Shown here: positions 1 through 12,939 of the stretch, in pieces
How positions within the stretch are numbered: position 1 is the stretch's first letter
Layout of the letters: the number at the start of each line of letters is the position of its first letter
Assembly (NCBI RefSeq): GCF_001649575.2
Contig: NC_051430.1
Coordinates: 16,170,331 to 16,234,330, forward strand
DNA: 64,000 nt
From: Kryptolebias marmoratus
Taxonomy: Eukaryota; Chordata; Actinopteri; Cyprinodontiformes; Rivulidae
Reading direction: 5' to 3'
The notes under the pieces: generated by a model
Told to the model about the DNA's origin: nothing
The model's input: only the letters and a program-made list of their open reading frames with translations
The model's database searches: none
Made by a program: the position numbers and the translations under genes

Positions 1-619
1 TTGAAAACCCATTAAATCTACAAAACACCTCCAATGTAAGTCATGCATCTAGATAATGTGATTCTTTGACAGGGAACAGCATGGCCTAAGGTTAGATTTT
101 GAGACAATTTCTTCAGCTGAAATCATTCTGATATGTTTTAAAACACAAATAGGCATTCATACATTTTTACCCTGGCAGTATAAGCAGTTAAACTTAGAGG
201 AACACACTTCGATTTGATTTAAGTGGAACAAATCCTGTCATTTTTGTTTTCCAGATTGACCCTTAATCTCAGAAATCAACTGTATGTATAAGAAGCACTG
301 CTTTGAAAAATATACTTTTCATAATGAGAATTTCATAGTGAATTTGCTGATCTAGTCAGTCACTTATGTAAGAGGAGAAAATGCATTCTGGCCAAAAATA
401 TAATTACTTGTACACTTAATGCAGAATCGGAATAGCTTGCCACAACTACAAACACTCTTCCATTAAATAGAAGTATACATGCAGTAGCAGTGTGGTACTT
501 TTATTACTAAAGCAGTAACAAGACAAAAGAGGGAGGAAATGTTTTGGAACTACAGTCTGTCTTGTTCATTCTCTGTTTTATTTACTGTTTGGGTGTCTGG
601 TTTTACTTGAATTCCTCTT

Positions 620-1500
620 AGTTCGTGTCTTAGGTAGCTTTTGCCCGTGCATGTACTTCCCCTGCTGCTCTGCTTCAGAAATTGCCTTTATTGTTTTCAC
701 TTGTGCCTCCTCAGTCTTCCCCTCTTCCATTGTTAGTTATTCTGTTCTGCCTGTTTATCATGTCCCAGAGATCTGCCTCAGGTTACCTTGTGTTGGATTT
801 ATTGATGTTGTTATGTTCTTCAAACTTCTGGATTGTACCTCCCTTAGTTTAGCTGCAGCTTCTGCCTCAGCCTCCTCCTTGTTTTTCAGCTGTTCTCACC
901 ACCGCAGGCCATCCTCCTCCATCTAACTCTGTCCTCACTCCAGCTACCTCAATGTCCCCTCTAACTGCATCCATATGTCTCCTCTTTGTCTTTTTCCTGG
1001 CAGCTGCATCTCTAACATCCTTCTACCAATATAGCCACTGTCCCTCCTCTGCACATGTCCAAACCATCTCAGTCTGGCCTCTCTAACTTTATCTCCCAGT
1101 CCTCCAACCTGTGCTGTACTTCTGATGACCTCATTCCTTATCCTGTCCATCCTCGTCACTCCCAAGGAGAACATCAACATCTTCAGCTCTGCCACTTCCT
1201 GTTCTGTCTCCTATCTTTTTGTCAGCCCCACTGTCTCCAAACTTCACAACATATCTGGTCTCACTTCTCTACTACTTTTCCTTTTACCTTTGTTGTCACT
1301 CTTTTGTCACAAGTCACTCCTGAAACTTTTCTCCATCCACTCCATCCTGCCTGGACTGTCTTCTTCGTCTCTTTACCTCACTCCCTGTTTTCCTGGACAG
1401 TCAACCCTAAGTACTTGAAGTCCTGCTGCACCTTTGTAGCCTCACTGTTCCTCCTGCCTCCCTCTCATTCACAGCTTCTGCCTCAGTTAGTGTCATTAAA
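620..1500 (-). mobile_element. Decayed non-LTR retrotransposon 3' end (RTE-like)
   Basis: The minus strand at 944-1195 reads as the C-terminal segment of a LINE reverse-transcriptase polyprotein, including the residues ARLRWFGHVQRR followed by a basic stretch. This segment is typical of RTE-type and related elements. The frame is short and no catalytic reverse-transcriptase motif remains, so this is a 5'-truncated, inactive copy. The low-complexity T/C-rich reading frames on the + strand are shadows of it. The clade is inferred from motif memory. Confidence 0.6.
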
Positions 1501-1504
1501 ATAG

Positions 1505-2500
1505 TTTATTGTTTTCAGTCCCCTGCCTCTTCCAATCACCACCTGTTTAATAGCTGTACTGACCTGTGCCAGTTTGAAAGTAGTTTGTCTTTCTTGGTCA
1601 TGTATCCCATTGCCCTGATTGTGGTGATGTTCTGACCCCTCTGTGTGTTTACAAAACCTGAAGGCTGACTAACCTTGGGGCCATTCATAAACCTACATCT
1701 TGCATCGTGCAAAGTTGAGCGTAAAGTCTGAGTCGAACTCTCTTCAAATGCTAGTACTTTATTAATAACCATTTATCACAATTACTGCTCGGCCGAGGCA
1801 AGAAGCATTAGCAAGATTGCATCCAACCTCAACAAGACTTTTAACCCATCAGTCCAAAAGCTTTTACAGTGGCCCTCCTTTCACATTGTTAGATTCAGGA
1901 AGTGGTTTTACCCTGTGGACATCTCTCTGCTCCTCACCGCCGTTTTAAAACCGCATTACAGCACTGCCTATTGAAATCAAAACACTATTTTCATATTTGG
2001 TGTTAACCATAGACTTTTTTCACATTGTACAACAGTATACAAGTAAATGTGTTATTTGGAGTCTTCATATTGCGCATATTCTGTTCATGGATGTTTATGT
2101 TATCTATTGGTGTAACTGTATGTTAAATGATAACAAACTACATATCAAACTATAAATACTAATCTTGCAATGTGACGTGTTTATAATGCAATATTTTAGC
2201 TGGAAGACAATAAAAGGCCAATTATTGTTCTGAATGTAGACATTTTCAGTGCAACATGCTGACTTACTGACTTCACGACGTTTCTCAAAGATTAAACTGC
2301 AGCTGTTGGTCTTGAAGTGCAGTTTTTCCTACAGCTTTGTTGACAAGCTTTAAGTACACTACGAAACAAGGCATTTGTCCTCAATGTGGACGTTCCGGCT
2401 GAATTAAGCGCTAATTGTGGGCAGCTGGATTCTTTGTTTTTGTGTTGAACGCGCTTGTTATTCAGTGGCGCGCCTCTAGAGGGCGCCGTGTCCCCACATA
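1505..2500. other. Intergenic stretch upstream of arrestin gene A
   Basis: I see no gene here. The sequence is AT-rich up to about 2440, then becomes more GC-rich from about 2460 as it enters the promoter and 5' UTR of the first arrestin-like gene. Confidence 0.4.
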
Positions 2501-2686
2501 AACCCTCTGCAGAGAGGGAGAGAGAGCGGGCCTCTGACCGTGGCTTCCTGTCAGTCCACGGCGTTGAGAAAACTAACTGTTCCTCATGGGCGTGCCCTGT
2601 TTGGTCAAGAAGGCTGGAGCGAAACCACTTGTAAACAACCGGTGCCTCTCCGCTTGCTTTCGGCCTGCCCCGCTTTTTTTGCAACA

Positions 2687-5600
2687 ATGCCCGCAGTTAC
2701 AAACTTCAAGGTGTCCTACGACGCGCTGAACGAGGAAGGGACGTTTTCAGAGGGAGACGTCATAACGGGAGCCGTCACCCTGCAGCTGTCGAAGGAGACC
2801 AAGGTTCAGAAGCTGTTCGTCAAGGCGAAAGGAGACGCCAACACGCACTGGACGAAAAAAAAGGGCGACAAGACGTACACGTACTCCGCACACAAAAGGT
2901 ACTTCAAGCTGAAGCAGTTTTTGACCCCCGAGGACTCTGAAGGTAAAACAATGACGCAATTAAATCACTTAAAACAACATGTGTGCATGCTGTGCTCTCT
3001 GTTGCTGGTTAAACATTCATTAATCATAAAGCAAAGCATGTCTGTAATTGAGGGAAATGATACTGATCCCATAGGAAAAAAAAGTTGTAAAAGTTTGTAC
3101 ATTAATGTGTTCAAGTTGGAGTTGGAGCTAAGATTTCAGCACCATCTTAATGAACAAAGTGTAGTACATTTGCAGACTTAAATGGTCATAAATTCTTGTT
3201 CTAACATTGTAAAACTGCCTTATAGATCACTTTTTATAGCTGTGTTTAGGAGTATCTATTGCAGCCTATAATTACAGATTATTTGGATGTTTAAAGACCA
3301 AATTTCTTATTTGCCTTTTTCAGAAAATGTTTTGGCTGAAGGAATCCATGTTTACAAGTTCAGCTTTCCGATACCGATGGAGTGAGAAGTTCACAACAAT
3401 TTGCACTTGCACATTTCCTCACGCAAACATGATTAGATCACAATGATGCACTCCAGATTTTTATGTTATACTGCGTGTTGCGTAACGTTAATCCCGTTGG
3501 ATTTACAGGAGCATGCCGTCGTCTTTCAGAGGAGCTCATGGAAAGATTGTCTACAAGCTGGAGGCCAAGCTGTCCAGAAGCTGGAGGATGGATTCCACCG
3601 CAGAAGAGGAGTTCACTTTCGTCTCCAAGTCTTTACCAGACGTTTACTCTCTCATGGTGCGTAACGCATCCAGCGAACTGCCTCACGTGCTTCGTGCCGT
3701 TCTGCTTAGTAGTGGAACTTCGTGGCGCTCGTCCTAATTATATTTTGACCAAGTGTTTGAATCTGTTGATTTGTCGGGCCCCTTTAACTCACCCTTATCT
3801 CATCAGACATTTACGTCTTTTACTGACAAAAATATTTAGCTGTAATTCGTGGTAATATTGAGACGTAAAAGCATCCAAATAAAAGCTCTCAAAATATCAA
3901 ATATCCAAAAATCATGCCACTAGTAGGTATTTTAGAGCAGTGGTGTCCAGTCCTGGTCCTGGTGGGCCACTATCCTGCCTGTTTTAGTTGTTTCCCTGCT
4001 CCCTGTTATAACTCATTCATTCAAATCAGGGGTGTCAAAGCAGAGAAACATCTATAATATGCAGGACAGCGCTGTTTTCAGAGGTTTTGTTTTGTTTTGT
4101 TTTTACATTGTTAATCGGTAATATCTAAGTAAAAAGGTGCAGTACTTCTTGAAAAACAAAACGATAGTCAGTGCTGTGGTCCTGTAACCCTGAGGCCAAG
4201 TTGCGTCAGGAAGAGCAATCTGGCATAAAACTTCCTGCATGACGGAGCAGCCGAAAGATGGAAGTGCTTGTAAAACATAATAGTCCGCTTTGTTTTTTTT
4301 TTTGTTTTTGATTTTTGCTCGCCTATGTGGGAATTTGTGTTTTAGTTGGCACATGCGCTCTTAGTCTCTGTGTCTGCTCTTTGGAGCTGACCAGGATCCA
4401 CATTACATGTTTGAAACTCGGGCGAAATCTCACAACGTGGTTTAATAAACGAATAAAGACTGAAACGACAAGGCTAAAAAAAAAAAAAAAAAACATTACG
4501 ATACCAACAGACACGTTGAAGTATTTTGTTTTTAATGACATAAAATCATCAGTGACAGAAGGTGTTTCCATGACGCAAGCGAGGCCCGACTGAGACAAAC
4601 AGGAGTTGCCGTTCATATAGCACTACGCTTACTGCATTTTTCCTCTGAAACAGAAAGCATCGCTCTAGAAAAAAAATAATAGAATGAGCCAGACAGAAAG
4701 TTCATTTGCCACACACTTCACTTCAGTGTTGTTAATGACAGTAATCAAAACAAAGTAGCTTCTTTTTTTTTTTAGATAAACTCTGGTTAGTGTAACATTC
4801 TACCACCCAGCCCTATTGTTTTCTGCCTATTTTCCAATTGTCAATTTAAAATATTAGTTATAGACTATTTAAACCAGGCATTACATTGTACCATTGATAT
4901 GTAATTATCTTCCATTTTTCATTTCATCCAGTCACCCCAAGTTGGCTCAACAAACAAAGAGATGGGGCTTTTCTCCAAAGGGCATGTGCAGATGGATGTG
5001 ACTGTGAACAAGGCAATTTTTGCTTCAGGTAAAAGTCCTCTCTGAATGGGAAGGGTTCGTTTAAAGGCACATGCTTAAAGCTGTTTTTTGTTTGGGAAAT
5101 ATTTGCTTGTTGAGGACTATAATTGGGTATGTGTTTAAAATCTAGTCCAGCTGTGGTTTCCCTGAAAAGTTTTTGGTGTAGGGGTCGATGTGTGTAGGTC
5201 GTGACTCATCTAGGAATAGATTCTTACAGCGTTGGTGGTTATTTTGTTCAGTATTTATCTTTGTTTCTTTGGGGTTTTTTTGTTTTGTTTTTCCGTAAAT
5301 GTAAATTGCAAATTATAAACTGTCAGTACTTTTATAACGTGCCGAACCTCAATTTAAGTGTTTTTTTTTTTTTTAATTTCTCACAGGGGAAACAATTGAG
5401 ATTGTTGCCAACATCAACAACTCTTCATCCCGCGACATGACCCCCAAATTCACGTTGATGATGGACGTAGTGTTTCATGCGCAAGGAGATACCAAACGGC
5501 AGAGCTTCGATGTCGAAAAGGTGGTTAGCCAACCCATTAAACCCCAAACACAGCAGGAAGCCAAGTGTGCTCTGCAGATTCCCAGTAATCAGATGCCGTC

Positions 5601-6386
5601 GATCCTGAATTGTGAGATCATCAGAGCAGAATACAAGTTGAAGGTATGCAACGTTAACTTACCATACCGAACTTTTAACAAATTTTGTAATTTAAAAAAA
5701 AATTTTCTCTGTGTATTTTGATGTTTTTTCATGCCATTCTATCTAAAAAGTGACTCTTTATCATGTTCTCCTAGGTGTATCTGGACATCAGCTTCGCCTT
5801 TGATCCAGAGGTCCTGTTCCCACTGGTCATTGCTCTCCCTAACTTAGCTCCTGGTTCTCAAACTGGTCCTGGAGGTCCTTATCCCGCTCATGCTTTTGGG
5901 GGCCAGAGCAACAGTGACTTCCCTCCTCCTGCAGTGCCTGGAGCTCTTTATCCTGCAGCATATCAACAGCCAGGCAGCTATGGGTATCCTTCGGCGCCCC
6001 CGCCTGAATACTCAATGAACCCACAGGTGCTGGCCGGTCCGCCCGGTGTTTACCCCCCTCAGCCGCCACTAATGTACGGGGGCTACAGTAACCCAGCGCC
6101 ACAAGTGCCTTCTCCGTACGGATCTCCGTACGGATCTCCGTATTCGTCTTCGTCCTCTTCGGCGCTTCACCCCCCACCTCCACCACCCCCTGTGTTTCCC
6201 CCACCTCTAGCAGCACCGCCAGCCCAGCCGCCTACTTCCTGTCTGTCTCCATCAGCTCCAGCTAGTAACCCGATGCCTTCTGCTCCTGTGATGGATACAG
6301 ATTTCCTGTCTCAGTCAAATGATGTTCCGCCTGCATATTCTATGGATGTCCTGTCTTCCGATCCAGAAAAATCTGATGCTAAATAA
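2687..6386 (+). CDS. Alpha-arrestin, ARRDC3-like (gene A), 6 coding exons, 475 aa
   Basis: Coding exons are 2687-2942, 3324-3381, 3509-3656, 4932-5028, 5387-5643 and 5775-6386. They sum to 1428 nt, with GT-AG borders and consistent phases. The protein begins [14 protein letters not shown] and has an arrestin N domain (about residues 1-155) and C domain (about 156-285), with the family string [13 protein letters not shown] opening the last exon. The tail is long and rich in Pro, Tyr and Ser, with two PPxY motifs: PPEY (about 348-351) and PPAY (about 457-460). In alpha-arrestins such motifs recruit WW domains of NEDD4-family ubiquitin ligases to membrane cargo. It is the first and longest member of a tandem array with the same exon plan. 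The start chosen is the ATG that begins the beta-strand region; an upstream in-frame ATG at 2540 is probably 5' UTR. Exact orthology is unresolved. Confidence 0.94.
3940..4065. mobile_element. Partial hAT-type MITE copy
   Basis: Intron 3 of gene A contains a stretch beginning with the phrase GTCCAGTCCTGGTCCTGG and continuing with GGCCACTATCCTGCCTG. It matches one arm of the palindromic element at 19674-19868. Only one arm and part of the second are present, so this copy is truncated. Confidence 0.55.
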
Positions 6387-6735
6387 TCCCATAAAACCCT
6401 TATTTAGTCAGGTGAACGTCTTCAACACAAAACGTGTTTACAGTCATCTATAACCAAAATATGTTGCTTTGCCGTTGTATGATGTTTTCCTGTTTGTTTC
6501 AAGTTGCCAGTTGGCTTTTTTTTTAGCTGCTAATGTAATCACTAAACCTCAATCGTCAGGATGCACTCTAAAGTCCAGGCCTTATAACATTTGAAGTGTC
6601 CTTTCTGCACCTGAATGTAAACAATTACCTCTCTAATATTTAATGATGCCTAAAATATGTTCAAACATTCTACTTTATAACAGGATATTTATTAGCCACT
6701 TTCTAATAAGACTTTGCAGAACCTGTATTGTTATA

Positions 6736-6995
6736 TTTAATGCATGCATACATGCATGCATGTGTGGTTGTCTCTGGGTGCTCCAGTTTCCTCCCACAGA
6801 TCACAAACATGCATGTTAGGTTAAGTGGTAACTCTAAATTGTTCGTAGGTGTGTGTGAGAGCATGAATGGTTGTCTCGTTTGTCTCTCTGTGTCTCTGTG
6901 ATGGACTTGTGACCTGTCCAGGGTGTCCCCTGCCTCTCGCACAGATAGGCACCAGCTCCCCTGTGACCCGGAAAAGAAGAAGCAGGTAAAGAAAA
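6736..6995 (+). repeat. Teleost SINE/RTE-tail-like repeat, partial copy in gene A 3' UTR
   Basis: The copy contains the family phrases TTTCCTCCCACAGATCACAA, a CATGCATGTTAGGTTAAG segment, GTGATGGACTTGTGACCTGT and GATAGGCACCAGCTCCCC. The same series occurs in order at 34204-34575 (+) and in reverse at 21310-21672. It lies inside the predicted 3' UTR of arrestin gene A and is followed by a short (TA)n run. The family name is uncertain. Confidence 0.65.
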
Positions 6996-7415
6996 TGAAG
7001 ATATATATATATATATACACTGTATGTGATAAACATATAAAGGTCAGTGTATCCTGTTTTTGTAGCCTTAAAATATCAAAGTGTTGTTGTTTATGTGTCT
7101 TTAGGTTAGGAGTAAACATTTGTTTTATATGTATGCACTATATTAGACATTTTGTATTCAAACCAGTGAAACACTGACTACAGTTCTTATTTTATGTTCC
7201 AGTACATACTTACACCTCTAAAACTGAGCATGTGACCCTGTGAATTATAAATCCATGTCTATAAACGGCACCACTGAATACGACTACCCTCTCATGAAGT
7301 ATTTTGTATTGATGTGCAGATTGCTTATGCTGTAAAAGATGTTTCAGCATAAGCAATTCTGGACCTTTTTCCTCCCATGATCTGTACTTGAATTGTCTCT
7401 TATTTGTAAGAAAAA

Positions 7416-7421
7416 AATAAA
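7416..7421 (+). terminator. Poly(A) signal of arrestin gene A
   Basis: AATAAA stands about 1 kb after the gene A stop and is followed by T/G-rich sequence. It is the first good polyadenylation hexamer I see downstream. Confidence 0.5.
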
Positions 7422-7934
7422 ATGTACTTGGAAGTTTTTCTTTTAATTGTAAGTGTCAGAGTTGTAATTGCTTATTGATCAATGTTTAGATGTTCTGCCC
7501 ATGTTGAGAAGAATAGCCTTGGTTTGGAGTAAGAGAGTTTTAGGTTTGACAAGCTGACAGAACGCAGCCAAGGCCAAAGTGGATTCCTCTCGTCTCAAAA
7601 CGGTTTCAAATTTAAAAACACTTTTAGCGGTTCACGCAAATGCTTTTCCATCTTGCCGATTGCTGCAATAATCTCCATGTTGTTTTACAGCAGAAACTTG
7701 CCAGAATTGCTTGCTGCTTGTAGCACTTTAAAATGATTGTGGAATTTATTGTAAACAACAAAAAAAGGGAGGGGTGTATTGTGAAACTAACAGTTGTATA
7801 AATGTTTAAGAAACTTTTCATGAACTGCAGGGAAATTTTTCACATTGGAGCTTTTTTTTTTTTTAAAGAATGCAACAATCCACTTTGGTCTTGGTTGAGG
7901 TCGAACTGGTCCTTAGCTTCAGTCCTGTCATACT

Positions 7935-8368
7935 TAAAGGGATAGGCAAGCCATTTCTGAAGTGATGTTCTGGTGCATAATTAAGATCCGTGTGACTGGC
8001 CAGTTTAAAGGTCAGATCTTGTGAGATAAACGAGCAGCCAGGCCTCCAAAACCAAGCAACCCACCGACCACCACCTCTGCAACCTCCTGAGGAAGTGATT
8101 AGAAGCCACTCGCTTTATACAAATCGATTAGTTTATTGCAAATCACTGCACTGAACACTTATTTCACCTATCGGTCTCGCTAATTAGTTTAGTTTGGTAG
8201 TGTTACCCATGCGTGTTTATAGAAGGAAGAGAAAGGGGCACAGTTTTGGGGGGGATGGTTTGTTCGCAGCTCTCAATATTTGAAGCAAAAATACGGTACA
8301 TAAAAGCAAGCCCAAAGTTCCTCCGTTTGGCAGAACATCACTTCAAAAATGACCTGATTATCCCTTTA
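7935..8368. mobile_element. MITE with about 37-bp terminal inverted repeats
   Basis: The left end at 7935-7971 (AAAGGGATAGGCAAGCCATT followed by TCTGAAGTGATGTTCT) is matched by the reverse complement of 8332-8368, with few differences. The interior is about 360 bp with no coding potential. This is the layout of a non-autonomous DNA transposon. The superfamily is not determined. Confidence 0.7.
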
Positions 8369-8506
8369 CAACACCTTTTCTCCAAAATGAGGCATCTCCT
8401 GAAGCTGCTCCATCCACAACAGGTAAGATGTGTATTCTTCATTTACTGCAAAATCGCACTTCAACATGGCTGGAATATTTCTTAAAGGTGACCCAGCTGT
8501 TTAAAT

Positions 8507-8837
8507 CAATAGTTCCCAAACTTTTCAGCTTCCGACCCATAAAATAACAGTGACAAAGGGTGTGTGACCCCATCTGTTGGAGTTTAAATATCCAAAAGTG
8601 CTCATGATCCAATTAAATAAGGGCATAATGACAACACAAACAGTCTTAGCATCCATTTTGCTATTTTTTAAAGTATTAAATGACTTGTATTTCAATTATC
8701 TGTAACAGTTATGGTGTAAATATATCATACAAACTGGGCTTTTAATTGTAACTTGATATCTGGAGATTAACTAAGGACCCCTGCTTGGTGTTGGGTGACC
8801 CACATTGGGGTCCCGACCCCAACTTTGGGAATCATTG
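8507..8837. mobile_element. hAT-type MITE with 8-bp target duplication
   Basis: The left end reads CAATAGTTCCCAAACTT and the right end is its inverse (AACTTTGGGAATCATTG). The flanking octamers GTTTAAAT (8499-8506) and GTTTTAAT (8838-8845) agree at 7 of 8 positions. An 8-bp duplication is characteristic of hAT elements. The interior, about 330 bp, has no coding potential. Confidence 0.75.
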
Positions 8838-9074
8838 GTTTTAATAGCCGAACATTTTCAGCCGTCTTGAGTTTGAGTTAATGACGTGACCTGAATTGCT
8901 TGCTGTGCTGTTGTAAGAGCCATATTGACTAAGAGGATGCAATAAAAAAATATAAAAATGACACAATCCTGGCTTTTTCCTCACTTGTGGGCGGACCCGG
9001 ATGCGTCCCACAATAAACCGTGGCACACTTATTAGTTCCCGGACCGCACTGAGTTCGAGCACTAAAGTCCCGGA

Positions 9075-11795
9075 ATGTCGCCGATTCGAAACCTAACCCT
9101 CACCTGTGACAGAGATGGACCCTTTTCCGAGGGAGACGCGATCACGGGCACGGTGTCCTTTCACCTGACGAAGGAAACCAAAGTGAAGAGCGCTTCCGTG
9201 AAAGCCAAAGGGGACGCTCACGTCCACTGGACCGAAGGGAGCGGAGACGACGAGACGTCCTACACTGCTCACAGGAGATATTTTAAAGACAAGCAGTTCT
9301 TCGTGGCAGAAAATGCAAACGGTGTGACTTGTTTGTGTACAGAATTAGTTTATGGAAACACGCTTATCGGGTCCTGACAGGCGAAGCGCGTTGTTTTCTC
9401 TCATAACGGTAAACAGCCGAGTTCAGACAAGAGACATTGTTAGGCTGTGGGGTTTATATTTTTAACACTAGCCGGAACACTATTAACATTTTCTAAGTGT
9501 GGTATTCGACACATTTACAGCATCATAAACTGAAGTAGTTACTCTAAAACCACACTTTGGTTTAATAGGATAAAACAGGCGGACCAGAAGCTACGGCGGC
9601 CGACAGGCGCAAACGCGCAGCAAACACTTGAATGACGGAAACTACAAAAGAAAAAAAAAAGTTGCAAAAACACAAGCAACTAGCACCACTAGGGGGCGCC
9701 CCCTTGTTCTAAACATGATGGTTCGCTTAGGGACCATCGACAAATTACTAATTAATGACACTTAAAAAACAAAAATTAAACAACATCCATGTCATGTGAA
9801 CGTCTGATCAAGAAATCATGTTGAATTGTTTCGCTAGACTGGACTAATAAGACACCTAATTTTTATCTGATTTTAAAGCATTTTATATTTTCTACTAATA
9901 TATATATTTTTTAAATTAGGGTTTGTTTTTTTTCTCAAAAGCTTCCATGTTTTGAGACCAGGTGATGAAAAACTAATCTTGAATTGTTTCATTAGATTGA
10001 ACTAATGAAACAAGACAACAAAGTACCAGCCTCCAGTTTTATGTGTATTCTTTTTAGATTTGTGAAGTATCGATTGAAAATACTTTACTATTCTCCCTTC
10101 TTTTGCAGACAGAGTGCTTCCTAAAGGGAGCCATCACTTTAAATTCAGCCTTAAAATCCCATCAGAGTGAGTACGATCCTCTAGCTTTCAGCGTTTGCAA
10201 AGTGTCACTGTTTTCTATTATGAAACAGTCCATGCTTAAACCTTTTGTTGTTGTTGTTGTTGTTGTTTTGTTTCAAAGGAGTATGCCATCATCTTTTAAG
10301 GGGGCACATGGACATATTGTCTACATGCTTGAAGCGAAGATATCAAGAAAATGGCGATGGTCATCTACAGTGAAGAAAGAGCTCAATTTTCTTTCAAAGT
10401 CCGTTCACACCATTAGTCGAAGAGTGGTGAGTGACGGCTCTAATAATGTGCATTATGAAATTATTCATTTTGAATAGGTGTGTTTGAAAAACATAGAAGA
10501 AGCTTGTTTTTTTATGATGTTTTCCAGTGTCCTCAGTCTGGATCGGTGAATAAAAAGCTGGGGGTTTTCTCAAATAAAGAGGTCCAGATGTCTGCTTCTG
10601 TTAACAGAGATGTTTGCTCTCCAGGTACGGAGACAGCAACACACTAATGTGTCTTTATTTTAATCAAAAACTAAGACATAAATAATGCAAGGAGCTAAGT
10701 TGGTGTTTCTGATTCAATCAATCAATCAATCAATCAATCCTCTTTATTTGAGACTCGGTTGAGGTCCATACAAAAAGAAAAAAGAAAAAGAACAATAAAA
10801 GAAAATAAAAAGTAGATTAACATATACATAAAAAAAAAAAAAAATCTATCAGACATACAAACAAACGCGCCAGTGATTCCACAGAGTGGAGAAAAATCTC
10901 ACTGAGCTTTGAGCAGGATTAGTCAAAGTCTGATTATTTTTTTATTATTTTTTTTTAATGTAGAGAAATTAATTTGTGACACCATTTTCCCTCTTTAAAA
11001 TGTTCAGGTTTACTTATGAAAATAACAGTCTATTCACATGCATTTTGTGTGTGTGCGTGTGTGTGTGTTAGGTGACACTTTATCTGCTTTTGCCAAAGTC
11101 TGCAACTCCTCATCCAAATCGATGAGGTTCAAGTTCAGTGTGCTTCAGAAAACAGTGTTCCGAGCTTCGGGATCCACTAACACCAGCAGTAACGTCTTAT
11201 TCAAAGCTGTTGGGAACACCGTCGGCCCAAAGTCTGAGGCAACGTGCTCCTGCAATATCAAGATCCCTACTTCTGCCATCTACAACATGGATAACTGTGA
11301 GATTATCTCAGTGGAACATGTCCTCAAGGTAGGTAACTAAAGCTCATTTTACCTGAATTCATATATTTCAGTTGTGTACATGACACTTTGATTACTGTGA
11401 GTTGATTTCCCTCTCTGAATTTCTCTGTTTCCCAGGTGTATCTGGACATTAGTTTTCGTGTGGATCCAGAGGTGGTATTTCCTCTGGTCATTGCTCCTTC
11501 CAGCTCGACTTCTCCTGACGAGGAGGTGGAGCCTTCCCCATTTGGCGCTTTCGGGGCCCCGAGTTACAGTGATTTCCCCGCCGGCTCAGGTGTTAGCCAG
11601 TACCCGGCGCCTGTGCCGACTCAGCCGGCAAACCCAGCAAGCGGCTACGAGTGGCCACAAAACGCCCCTTCGTACGGGTTTTCAGCTGCAGCTCTCGCCT
11701 ATCAACCGGAAGTGCAACCCCCATCGTATACGTCTCTGTTTGACGACTGTCAGGGCGCCGTAGAGAGGAGTGACTTGGACCAAAAAAGAACTTAA
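9075..11795 (+). CDS. Alpha-arrestin, ARRDC3-like (gene B), 6 coding exons, 388 aa
   Basis: Coding exons are 9075-9321, 10109-10166, 10279-10426, 10528-10624, 11072-11328 and 11436-11795, totalling 1167 nt. Exons 2 to 5 have exactly the same lengths as in gene A (58, 148, 97 and 257 nt), direct evidence of tandem duplication. The protein opens MSPIRNLTLTCDRDGPFSEGD. It has both arrestin domains and the VYLDISFRVDPEVVFPLVIA signature, then a tail about half as long as gene A's with a single PPxY motif (PPSY, about 364-367). By family, it should act as an endosomal or plasma-membrane adaptor linking cargo to NEDD4-type ligases. Intron 4 carries a TCAA microsatellite and a LINE-like tail (10715-10800). 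Confidence 0.94.
10715..10805 (+). repeat. (TCAA)n microsatellite plus LINE-tail-like fragment
   Basis: A run of TCAA units is followed by CTCTTTATTTGAGACTCGG and an A-rich stretch, all inside intron 4 of arrestin gene B. Confidence 0.5.
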
Positions 11796-12939
11796 AAGTA
11801 ACTCAGTCTCTCAATCCTCTGTGAGAAAAGAATCCTATGCAACTTTGCTTACGAGTATGAAAATTGGCTGCATTCCACAGCAAATGGTTTTTGCCTTCAA
11901 CAAATTCAGGGTTTACTTATGAAAATTGCAGCCATAAAGTCATACTCACATTTGTATTGTAAATAACATTTGCAAATGTTTTACAGAAGTGAGAAAGCTA
12001 TTTTATGCAGACCCATGAAAGCTGCCCTGTTCATTGACAAATGAAGGTATCTTTTGGTAGCACTGTTTTCTTCTCCTAACACTCATTAGGTTGTGTGTGG
12101 AGTTTGCATGCTCTGTCACCTGTGTGAGCTTTATCTTGGCCTGTTTTCTTTCTGTGGTCTGAGGGCATTGCTACACAGTCCTTGGTGTTTCTAAACCAAC
12201 CACTGGTATGAGTCTGCATGCTTGTTTGTGTTTGTTTTTTTGGCCATCTTATGCCAGCTTGTATCAACCTGTACCGGGTCTACTCCTGCCTATCGCTCAG
12301 TCAGCTGGTATACCTGGCAGACAAAATCACTTTTATTATGTTCCTTTATGTTAAAAAAAAGCCTTGAAATCGGGTGGACTTTCTTTTTCCCACGACTGTG
12401 TTTTGGAACAAAGCGAGATATTAATATTTCGGTGCATGCAGTCGTTATGCATGTTTGTAAGTCAGAAGCAGTCAAGAAAACACTCCTTTTCCCTGTGCCA
12501 CAGAACCAAAAGAATGTTTGTTTTTGTTAAGAAGCACGAAGCCCTCTGTGTGTTTTTCAGCAGGTCAGTTAGAACAGCCTCTTGTTCTGATGGTAATTGC
12601 CAGAAAAAAAAAACATCATTGTGATTTACATCTAAAAAGTGCACTTTAAAAACAGGTAATTTCTTCTTTAATTCTATTTTTGTAATTTTATAAAACAAAC
12701 TTTGAAAAATCAGAGAAAAGCAGAGAATTTAAGTGTATGGACGATGACTGGTAAAAGGAGTTTTAAAGAGCATTTAAGGAAGAAAACGGTGCGACGAGAC
12801 AACGAGGTTAGCACCACACGTCATTGTGAGTAACTGAACGTCTTCTGTGGGCCTGTTAACCACATAACGTTTTCCTGTGTCTTGATGCTTCACAAATAAT
12901 CTTTACTTAATGCAAACAAACTTTATTTAATACCAGATA

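Noticed and set aside
2540..2686. Upstream in-frame start extending arrestin gene A by 49 residues
   Set aside because: The extension has no counterpart in genes B and C, whose products start close to the first arrestin strand. ATG 2687 has a suitable AACA context.
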